Shown one piece after another: positions 7,998 through 13,000 of a DNA stretch of 13,125 nucleotides. This stretch comes from Actinomycetota bacterium. GTDB taxonomy: Bacteria > Actinomycetota > Acidimicrobiia > Acidimicrobiales > Ilumatobacteraceae. The stretch lies in assembly GCA_018882725.1 (NCBI GenBank), contig VERK01000039.1, forward strand, positions 1-13,125. Direction: 5' to 3'. Position 1 is the stretch's first letter; each line of letters starts with the position of its first letter. The notes beneath the pieces are model-generated. The model had not been told where the DNA came from and did not search any database. It saw nothing but the letters and a program-made list of their open reading frames with translations. The position numbers and the translations under genes are program-made.

Positions 7998-8650
7998 TGG
8001 CCCGCTGGAAGGCGTCCACGCGCTTGTGGGTGCTCGGAGCAGTCCTCACCACGGCCGGGTTCGGGTCGGCGGTTGCCAGCATTCTGCGCGATCAGACCGT
8101 GGTGGAGGACTTCGTGCGGATGCCGGCGTCGTGTGCGACCACCGTTCGGGTGGCCAACGATGGCGAGTTCGTCGTCTACTACGAGAACAAAGGCATCGTC
8201 GGTGAAGTGGGTGGCTGCTCGAACGACGAACGGACGTATGACAACGAATCGTTCGATGATGCCGGCGCGCCAAGCACGATCACGTTGCGAATCATCGACG
8301 ACACGGGAGAACAGGTGACTCCGGCGATGGTCGTGGGCGAACGAGCCGAGTATCGGACACCCGACTACGAAGGCACGGCGATCTTCACGGTGCCCCTCGA
8401 GGCCGGACGTGAGTACACGTTCGACGTACAGGCCGCCGAACGTTCGACCGTGGTGAGCCTGGGTCGCGAAGTGAACACCACGTCGAGCGTGCTGTTGCTC
8501 ACCGGTGTGGGATTGATCGTGGTGGGTGCGCCACTTCTGGCGATCGGATCGGTGAAAGCGGCCCGCCAACGGCGTCGCCGACGCGGAGTGATCGACTGGA
8601 GCGCGCCGTCGCCGGAGGATCGTGCGCCTACAGGCGGCGCAGAACCGTGA
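7997..8650 (+). CDS. Unrecognised two-helix membrane protein with an extracytoplasmic domain
   Basis: I do not recognise the family. The 217-residue protein has a hydrophobic helix at about residues 11-30, an outer domain at about 31-162, a second helix at about 163-186, and a basic tail beginning KAARQRRRRRG. The basic tail and short basic N-terminus put both ends in the cytoplasm. The outer domain is rich in short alternating hydrophobic stretches (FVVYYENKG, TITLRIIDD, TAIFTVPLE, YTFDVQAAE), suggesting a beta-sandwich, and has two cysteines, C46 and C74, that could pair. The start is fixed by a one-base overlap with the dapC stop. The last 23 bases overlap the 3' end of lexA on the other strand. 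Function is unknown; co-translation with cell-wall precursor genes hints at an envelope role only weakly. Confidence 0.85.
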   Translation: MARWKASTRLWVLGAVLTTAGFGSAVASILRDQTVVEDFVRMPASCATTVRVANDGEFVVYYENKGIVGEVGGCSNDERTYDNESFDDAGAPSTITLRIIDDTGEQVTPAMVVGERAEYRTPDYEGTAIFTVPLEAGREYTFDVQAAERSTVVSLGREVNTTSSVLLLTGVGLIVVGAPLLAIGSVKAARQRRRRRGVIDWSAPSPEDRAPTGGAEP

Positions 8651-9260
8651 CCACCTTGCCGTAGACGCGCACGTCGTCGGCATCGAAGGTCATGGGTGAC
8701 AAACGCGCATTGGCCGGTTCGAGAACGATCTGGGCGCCGCGGCGCTTGAAGGTCTTGATCGTGGCTTCGTCACCGGGAATTCCGGCCACGACGATGTCGC
8801 CGTTGTCGGCCACGTTCTGCTGACGAGCCACCACGAAGTCGCCGTCGAGAATGCCGGCCTCGATCATCGACTCACCGCGTACACGAAGCATGAACAGTTC
8901 GCCGTCACCGGTGAAGTCGGCCGGGAGGGGGAGGAGCTCTTCGACGTTCTGCTGAGCCAGCACATCGGTGCCGGCGGCCACGTCACCCACCAGCGGAACG
9001 TGGTGGACGCGGGACCGGGCGATGATGGCGCCCGAGTTGCGATCCCAGTTGACCTTGATGGCGCGGGGGAGGTTGGGGTCGCGCTCGAGGTAGCCGAGGC
9101 GCTGCAGCGTGGACAGGTGATTGTGCACGGTGGAGGGGGAGGTAAGGCCCACGGCCTCGCCGATCTCGCGGACCGAGGGCGGATAGCCCCGCTCGGTCAT
9201 GCTCGCCTCGATGCACTCGAGGATGCCGCGTTGCCGGTCGGTGAGGGTCTGTTCGCTCAT
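8628..9260 (-). CDS. lexA: SOS response repressor LexA
   Basis: LexA represses DNA-damage genes and cleaves itself when stimulated by RecA filaments. The 210-residue product has an N-terminal winged helix (about 1-65, LTDRQRGILECI and VREIGEAVGLTSPSTVHNHL), the Ala96-Gly97 cleavage site in VGDVAAGTDV, and the S24-type protease domain with catalytic S131 (VRGESMIEAGILDGDF) and K169 (ATIKTF). The frame extends 12 codons upstream to 9296, but that would put the start inside the SOS box and the -35. The ATG at 9260 sits 7 bases after a -10 and begins MSEQTLTDRQ as in homologues, so I chose it. No Shine-Dalgarno precedes it. The box at 9294-9307 implies autorepression. Confidence 0.97.
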   Translation of the reverse strand: MSEQTLTDRQRGILECIEASMTERGYPPSVREIGEAVGLTSPSTVHNHLSTLQRLGYLERDPNLPRAIKVNWDRNSGAIIARSRVHHVPLVGDVAAGTDVLAQQNVEELLPLPADFTGDGELFMLRVRGESMIEAGILDGDFVVARQQNVADNGDIVVAGIPGDEATIKTFKRRGAQIVLEPANARLSPMTFDADDVRVYGKVVTVLRRL

Positions 9261-9267
9261 GGGGAGC

Positions 9268-9296
9268 ATCGTACGGATGTTCGCCCTGGCAGTCAA
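9268..9296 (-). promoter_or_regulatory. lexA promoter (TTGACT-N17-TACGAT), near-leaderless
   Basis: On the - strand, a -35 TTGACT (9296-9291) is separated by 17 bases from a -10 TACGAT (9273-9268), and the ATG follows 7 bases later. Transcription would begin at or beside the start codon. The -35 overlaps the LexA box at 9294-9307. Confidence 0.75.
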
Positions 9297-9307
9297 ACAT
9301 TTGTTCG
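9294..9307 (-). promoter_or_regulatory. LexA (SOS) box on the lexA -35
   Basis: Read on the - strand it is CGAAC-AAAT-GTTTG, which fits the actinobacterial consensus CGAAC-N4-GTTYG fully. It overlaps the -35 of lexA, so bound LexA should block its own transcription. Confidence 0.85.
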
Positions 9308-9315
9308 GTCGAGGG

Positions 9316-9344
9316 TTGACACCGAACAGGTGTTCTCATAGCCT
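9316..9344 (+). promoter_or_regulatory. SOS-controlled promoter of the LysM gene (TTGACA-N17-TAGCCT)
   Basis: The -35 TTGACA (9316-9321) is perfect and the -10 TAGCCT (9339-9344) fits TANNNT, with an ideal 17-base spacer. Transcription should start near 9351, leaving a leader of about 80 bases before the ATG at 9431. One LexA box fills the spacer and a second covers the start point. Confidence 0.8.
9323..9336 (+). promoter_or_regulatory. LexA (SOS) box in the -35/-10 spacer of the LysM gene
   Basis: CGAAC-AGGT-GTTCT matches the palindromic consensus at all but its last base. It lies wholly between the -35 and -10 elements, a position where LexA would exclude RNA polymerase. Confidence 0.8.
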
Positions 9345-9345
9345 G

Positions 9346-9359
9346 CGAACACGCGTTCG
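9346..9359 (+). promoter_or_regulatory. LexA (SOS) box at the transcription start of the LysM gene
   Basis: CGAAC-ACGC-GTTCG is a perfect palindrome in its arms. Its centre is 23 bp from the centre of the preceding box, about two helical turns, so two LexA dimers could sit on the same face of the DNA. A further CGAAC half-site follows at 9363-9367. Confidence 0.88.
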
Positions 9360-9430
9360 GTCCGAACCCTGCCACACCCCGTTGGCATGGTGACGACCAA
9401 CAGATCCGACCAGTCACGAAAGGTTCCGAC

Positions 9431-9841
9431 ATGGCCATCGCCCTCGATCCCCGCTACGTCGTCGAAATTCGCCCGATCCACACCGACATGCACGCCGTGT
9501 ACGTGCGTCGCCGGATCGTCGTGGGCCTGGTGGCCCTGGTCCTAGCGGTTGCCGCCTGCCTCGGCATCCGCTCTTTGGCGAGCCGCGGAGACGGTGCTGC
9601 CCCCGTCTCCGCGGTGACGCCACCCACCCTTGTCAGCGGTGTCAACGTCAACGGTGTCGACGTGTCGGGCGCGTTCGCCCTCAGCCAGGGTGTGTACGTG
9701 GTCCAGCCGGGCGACACCATGTGGTCCATCGCCTCGTCGCTGACCAGCGGAAGCGTGCGCGACTACGTGCGTCAGCTCATTCAGCTCAACGGCAGCGCGT
9801 CGCTCGACGTGGGCCAGCCGCTGGTTCTGCCCGCCGACTGA
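9431..9841 (+). CDS. SOS-inducible single-pass LysM protein, ChiZ/YneA-like division inhibitor candidate
   Basis: The 136-residue protein has a short cytoplasmic part with RRR at 26-28, one membrane helix (about 29-46), a Ser/Thr/Pro/Val-rich spacer, and a C-terminal LysM domain (about 89-134, YVVQPGDTMWSIA ... GQPLVLP) that would bind peptidoglycan outside the membrane. A GAAAGG Shine-Dalgarno (9418-9423) 7 bases before the ATG fixes the start. The gene is divergent from lexA, carries two LexA boxes, and precedes nrdR. Mycobacterium tuberculosis Rv2719c (ChiZ) occupies the same place, and Bacillus YneA is likewise a membrane-LysM protein divergent from lexA; both delay division after DNA damage. 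The same role here is inference. VAAC at 40-43 also fits a lipobox, though the stretch before it is long for a signal peptide. Confidence 0.85.
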   Translation: MAIALDPRYVVEIRPIHTDMHAVYVRRRIVVGLVALVLAVAACLGIRSLASRGDGAAPVSAVTPPTLVSGVNVNGVDVSGAFALSQGVYVVQPGDTMWSIASSLTSGSVRDYVRQLIQLNGSASLDVGQPLVLPAD

Positions 9842-9886
9842 CGAGTTGCACACCTGACTGAACAGCACGTCAACCAGGCGCCGGGG

Positions 9887-9892
9887 TACCCT
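9887..9892 (+). promoter_or_regulatory. Putative -10 element for leaderless nrdR mRNA
   Basis: TACCCT ends 6 bases before the nrdR GTG. The intervening GCGGGC is not a useful Shine-Dalgarno. The 57-bp gap after the LysM gene leaves room for a separate promoter, so nrdR can probably be expressed without SOS induction. No convincing -35 is visible. Confidence 0.5.
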
Positions 9893-9898
9893 GCGGGC

Positions 9899-10360
9899 GT
9901 GCGTTGTGTGATGTGCCGGAACGATGACACCAAGGTCATTGACTCGCGCACGGCCGAGGACGGAGCAGCCATCCGGCGGCGCCGCGAGTGCCCGGAGTGC
10001 AGTCATCGGTTCACCACCTACGAGCGCATCGAGTCGGTTGCCCTGATGGTCGTCAAGACCAAAGGCGGCCGCGAACCCTTCGACCAGGCCAAGGTTGTCT
10101 CGGGCGTCATGGCCGCCGCCAAGGGTCGCCCGATCGATCTCGAGGCCGCCACGCTCATCGCCGAAGGCATCGAGGAAGAGATTCGCCTGTCGGGCCAGAC
10201 CGAGGTTCCGAGCACGCGTGTCGGGGTCGCGGTTCTCGAGCGACTTCGCGAACTCGACGATGTGGCGTACCTCCGGTTCGCCAGCGTGTACAAGAACTTC
10301 GACGGCGCCGACGACTTCCGTCGCGAGGCCGCGTTGCTCGACAAGTCGCCGGTTTCCTGA
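9899..10360 (+). CDS. nrdR: Transcriptional repressor NrdR
   Basis: NrdR senses ATP/dATP and represses ribonucleotide reductase operons by binding paired 16-bp boxes. The 153 residues are typical. The N-terminal zinc ribbon has C3, C6, C31 and C34 (RCVMC and ECPEC) with the family motifs VIDSR and RRRREC ... RFTTYERIE. The ATP-cone spans about residues 49-139 (VVKTKGGREPFDQAKVVSGV ... YLRFASVYKNFD). The GTG start gives the expected MRC N-terminus. Its likely target, nrdJ, lies 2.6 kb downstream with box-like palindromes in front of it, but a molybdoenzyme gene intervenes. The lexA-LysM-nrdR order matches that in mycobacteria. Confidence 0.97.
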   Translation: MRCVMCRNDDTKVIDSRTAEDGAAIRRRRECPECSHRFTTYERIESVALMVVKTKGGREPFDQAKVVSGVMAAAKGRPIDLEAATLIAEGIEEEIRLSGQTEVPSTRVGVAVLERLRELDDVAYLRFASVYKNFDGADDFRREAALLDKSPVS

Positions 10361-10367
10361 GCCGTCG

Positions 10368-10373
10368 TAGAGT
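10368..10373 (+). promoter_or_regulatory. Putative -10 element for the leaderless molybdoenzyme mRNA
   Basis: TAGAGT ends 6 bases before the GTG at 10380, in a 19-base gap after nrdR. It fits TANNNT; the gap has no Shine-Dalgarno. Without a visible -35, the gene may alternatively be read from the nrdR transcript. Confidence 0.4.
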
Positions 10374-10379
10374 CGGCTC

Positions 10380-12653
10380 GTGACCGAGACCCGCACCGCC
10401 TTTCGTACCTGTCCGTTGTGCGAGGCCGGTTGCGGCCTCGAGATCAGCGTCGAGATCGCCAAGAAAGGTGATCGAACCGAGGAACGTGTGACGCGTATTC
10501 GCGGCGACATGAACGATGTCTTCTCGCATGGATACATCTGTCCGAAGGGTTCGACGCTCAAGCAATTGCACGAGGACCCCGATCGCCTTCGCCGTCCGCT
10601 CGTGAAGCGCAACGGTGTGCACGTGGAAGTGTCGTGGCCTGAAGCATGGGACGAAGTAGCCGGACGCTTGGGCGAGATCATCGATCGTCACGGACGCGAA
10701 TCGGTGGCGGCCTACTTGGGCAATCCGGGTGCTCACAACGTGGGTGCATTGCTCTACAACCGCACGTTCTTGCAAGGTCTGGGCAGTCGTCGCCGCTTCA
10801 GCGCGTCCACGGTCGACCAGATGCCCAAACAAGTCGCCTGCGGTTACGTGTTCGGCAGTGGAGCCACCATTCCGGTTCCCGACCTCGATCACACCGACTA
10901 CCTGTTGATGCTGGGCGCCAACCCGTACGCGTCCAACGGAAGTCTGTGCACCGCCCCCGACTTCCCGGGTCGTCTCGAAGCGATCCGGGCTCGCGGAGGA
11001 CGTGTGGTGGTCGTCGACCCGCGACGCAGCCGAACCGCCGAAGAAGCCGATCTGTGGGTTCCGATTCGTCCAGGGGCCGATGCGTACTTCTTGATGTCGA
11101 TCGTGCACGTGTTGTTCGCCGAGAATCTCGTGCGCCTACCCGAACACATCGCCGACTACGTCAACGGTGTCGACGAGGTGCGCGAGGCAGCGAGTGCGTT
11201 CAGCCCGGAAGTGACGAGCGCGGTCACCGGTCTCGAATCCGAACTGGTGCGCCGAGTGGCCCGCGAGTTGGCGGCCGCACCTTCGGCGGCCGTGTACGGG
11301 CGTATCGGCACCACCACCACCGAATTCGGCACCACCACCTCCTGGCTGATCGAAGTCGTCAACGCCCTCACGGGCAATCTCGATCGACGCGGTGGCGCGA
11401 TGTTCACCACCCCGGCCGTTGGCAGCCCCAGCACGCGCGGAAAGCCCGGTGTGGGCGCTGGTTTTCGCATCGGACGCGGCGGCGGCAAGACGGTGGTGAG
11501 TGGCTATCCCGAAGTGATGGGGGAGTATCCGGTGGCGGCCCTGGCCGAAGAGATCACCGAAGCCGGTGACGCTCGCATCCGTGCTCTCGTCACCATCGCC
11601 GGTAATCCCGTGTTGTCGACGCCGCATTCTCAGCAACTCGACGCCGCTCTCGATGCTCTCGACTTCATGGTGAGTGTCGACATCTACCTGAACGAGACCA
11701 CACGCCACGCCGACGTGATCCTTCCGCCTCCGTCGCAGTTGCAACGTGAGCACTACGACGTTGCGTTGTTGTCGTACGCGGTGCGCAACGTGGCGAACTA
11801 CAGCGATGCGGTCCTCGCGCTCGACGACGACCAACCCGACGAGTGGGAAATCCTGTGCAAGTTGGCGCTCATCGCTCAGGGTCTCGGACCCGATGCCGAT
11901 CCGTCGCTGGCCGACGATGCGCAGATCGATGCGCTCGTTCGCAGTGCGATCGCCGATCCGACATCACCCATTCACGGTCGTGATGCCGACGAGATTCGCG
12001 CGCAACTCGATCACCATCGTGGACCCACTCGTCAGCTCGATTTCATGTTGCAGACGGGTCCGTACGGAGCCGCCTTCGGCACCAATCCGGATGGGGCGAG
12101 CATCGAGCAGTTGCGTGCCAACCCGCACGGTGTCGATTACGGGCCGTTGCAAACACGTCTGCCCGATGCGTTGCGCACGAAGTCGGGCCGTGTCGAACTC
12201 GCGCCCGCTGAGTTGCTCGCTGATGTCGCGCGCATGCACGCGAATCTCGACGAGTTCGCAGGGCGTGATCTCGTTCTCGTCGGTCGTCGTCATCTGCGTT
12301 CGAACAATTCGTGGATGCACAACATCGAAGTTCTCGTGAAGGGCAAGCCGCGTTGCACACTGCACGTGCATCCCGACGACGCGTCGCGACTCGGTGTTCG
12401 CGAGGGATCGGTCGCGCGCATCACCTCGCGCGTCGGATCGGTGGACGCCGTCGTGGAGATCACCGACGGGATCCGTCCCGGTGTGGTGAGCCTCCCGCAC
12501 GGTTGGGGCCACGGCCAGCCCGGCACCCGTCTGCGGGTGGCGGCCGAGCGGGCCGGGGTCAACTCGAACGTCCTGACCGACCATCAGGCCATCGACCCCC
12601 TGTCGGGCACATCGGTCCTGAACGGCATCCCGGTCACGGTTGTCCCCGTCTGA
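10380..12653 (+). CDS. Molybdopterin (bis-MGD) oxidoreductase, formate dehydrogenase/nitrate reductase superfamily, substrate unknown
   Basis: The 757-residue protein has the full domain order of the DMSO-reductase superfamily. A 4Fe-4S domain shows C11-x2-C14-x3-C18 and C54 in YICPKG. The central molybdopterin domains carry GANP (179-182), VVVVDPRRSRTAEEADLW and RADVILPP-like TRHADVILPP. The C-terminal dinucleotide-binding domain has RRHLRSNNSWMHN, VSLPHGWGH and a final DPLSGTSVLNGIPV. There is no twin-arginine signal peptide, so it is cytoplasmic. At the usual metal-ligand loop the sequence is STVDQMPKQVACG (143-155); it lacks a recognisable Sec/Cys-His formate dehydrogenase motif, so formate is not a safe substrate. 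No partner subunit, Moco-synthesis gene or electron-transfer gene lies in the window. It stands between nrdR and nrdJ and is probably read from its own start or through nrdR. Confidence 0.92.
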   Translation: MTETRTAFRTCPLCEAGCGLEISVEIAKKGDRTEERVTRIRGDMNDVFSHGYICPKGSTLKQLHEDPDRLRRPLVKRNGVHVEVSWPEAWDEVAGRLGEIIDRHGRESVAAYLGNPGAHNVGALLYNRTFLQGLGSRRRFSASTVDQMPKQVACGYVFGSGATIPVPDLDHTDYLLMLGANPYASNGSLCTAPDFPGRLEAIRARGGRVVVVDPRRSRTAEEADLWVPIRPGADAYFLMSIVHVLFAENLVRLPEHIADYVNGVDEVREAASAFSPEVTSAVTGLESELVRRVARELAAAPSAAVYGRIGTTTTEFGTTTSWLIEVVNALTGNLDRRGGAMFTTPAVGSPSTRGKPGVGAGFRIGRGGGKTVVSGYPEVMGEYPVAALAEEITEAGDARIRALVTIAGNPVLSTPHSQQLDAALDALDFMVSVDIYLNETTRHADVILPPPSQLQREHYDVALLSYAVRNVANYSDAVLALDDDQPDEWEILCKLALIAQGLGPDADPSLADDAQIDALVRSAIADPTSPIHGRDADEIRAQLDHHRGPTRQLDFMLQTGPYGAAFGTNPDGASIEQLRANPHGVDYGPLQTRLPDALRTKSGRVELAPAELLADVARMHANLDEFAGRDLVLVGRRHLRSNNSWMHNIEVLVKGKPRCTLHVHPDDASRLGVREGSVARITSRVGSVDAVVEITDGIRPGVVSLPHGWGHGQPGTRLRVAAERAGVNSNVLTDHQAIDPLSGTSVLNGIPVTVVPV

Positions 12654-12658
12654 TCCAC

Positions 12659-12677
12659 AGCCTTTCAACAGGCTTTT
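12659..12677 (+). terminator. Weak intrinsic terminator after the molybdoenzyme gene
   Basis: AGCCT (12659-12663) and AGGCT (12670-12674) form a 5-bp stem with a 6-base loop, followed by a short T run (12674-12677). It starts 5 bases after the stop codon. The stem is short, so termination may be partial. Confidence 0.45.
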
Positions 12678-12865
12678 CCCCTGAAAAAAGGGCAAATTCA
12701 CACGGTTGTCCACTTCCTTCACACAGGGTGATCCCCGTACCCTCACCGTCGCGAAAGGGGTGGTCGATGACCGTGGCAAGGCTCCGATTTCCGGGCAGCT
12801 GGGCAGGATCTTCCGGCCTGAACCTACGGTCACGACCGCCTCTTTCAGGACGAACTCGACAATCG

Positions 12866-12895
12866 TTGACAAGCACGTAACTACACTGCTGTAAT
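12866..12895 (+). promoter_or_regulatory. nrdJ promoter (TTGACA-N18-TGTAAT)
   Basis: A perfect -35 TTGACA (12866-12871) is followed after 18 bases by TGTAAT (12890-12895), one base from the TATAAT consensus. The predicted start near 12902 gives a leader of about 100 bases. The -10 is also the right arm of an imperfect palindrome, ACTACA ... TGTAAT (12880-12895). Confidence 0.75.
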
Positions 12896-12896
12896 C

Positions 12897-12912
12897 TCAC
12901 AACCGCTTGTGG
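12897..12912 (+). promoter_or_regulatory. NrdR-box-like palindrome 1, at the predicted nrdJ transcription start
   Basis: The core CACAA-CCGC-TTGTG (12898-12911) is a perfect inverted repeat. Aligned with the NrdR consensus acaCwAtATaTwGtgt it keeps the conserved C, A, T and G of the arms but not the AT-rich centre; about 10 of 16 positions agree. It overlaps the predicted start point. Confidence 0.45.
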
Positions 12913-12945
12913 TGACATACGCGGAGGGGGACCGCGACCACCACA
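12908..12945 (+). promoter_or_regulatory. Two-tier hairpin near the 5' end of the nrdJ leader RNA
   Basis: TGTGGTG (12908-12914) pairs perfectly with CACCACA (12939-12945). Inside, after a small asymmetric internal loop, CGCGG (12920-12924) pairs with CCGCG (12932-12936), leaving a purine-rich loop AGGGGGA. That is 12 base pairs in the first 45 bases of the predicted transcript. It is too small for a standard cobalamin riboswitch. It shares bases with both NrdR-like palindromes, so it may partly reflect DNA operators. Confidence 0.4.
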
Positions 12946-12953
12946 TCTTGTGT
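12938..12953 (+). promoter_or_regulatory. NrdR-box-like palindrome 2, in the nrdJ leader
   Basis: CCACCACATCTTGTGT agrees with the NrdR consensus at all the strongly conserved positions (C, A, A-T, T, G) and at about 12 of 16 overall. It starts exactly 41 bp after palindrome 1, about four helical turns. NrdR boxes normally come in pairs on one DNA face. Confidence 0.5.
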
Positions 12954-13000
12954 CTCCAACGATTCGACCAACTTCAGACGACCCCACGAAAGGGACTTCC

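Larger units (their letters stand above)
12654..13000. other. 347-bp non-coding stretch between the molybdoenzyme gene and nrdJ
   Basis: It holds a weak terminator near 12659-12677, then about 190 bases (12678-12865) in which I see only small inverted repeats such as GGTGA/TCACC, then the nrdJ promoter, two NrdR-box-like palindromes, a leader hairpin and a Shine-Dalgarno (AGGG at 12991-12994). A 62-codon open frame from a TTG at 12706 has no Shine-Dalgarno and no recognisable domain, so I do not call it a gene. TTGTCCACT (12705-12713) and TGATCCACA (12651-12659) each miss a DnaA box by one base. Confidence 0.7.

Noticed and set aside
9261..9296. Extended LexA start 12 codons upstream
   Set aside because: It would overlap the -35 and the SOS box and adds residues (MTARANIRTMLP) not seen at LexA N-termini; ATG 9260 fits the promoter.
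9355..9367. GTTCGG-T-CCGAAC as a fourth LexA box
   Set aside because: The half-sites face the wrong way with the wrong spacing for CGAAC-N4-GTTCG; it is a by-product of the neighbouring box plus one half-site.
9542..10681. 379-codon - strand open frame across the LysM gene, nrdR and the start of the molybdoenzyme
   Set aside because: It is antisense to three well-supported genes and looks like frame-shadow sequence.
12651..12720. Replication origin suggested by near-DnaA boxes
   Set aside because: Only two imperfect boxes, no cluster, no AT-rich unwinding region, and no dnaA or dnaN nearby.
12706..12894. 62-codon open frame in the nrdJ upstream region
   Set aside because: TTG start, no Shine-Dalgarno, no domain, and it runs through the nrdJ promoter.
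12678..13000. Cobalamin riboswitch before nrdJ
   Set aside because: I looked for the B12-box and conserved core and did not find them; the leader from the predicted start is only about 100 bases.
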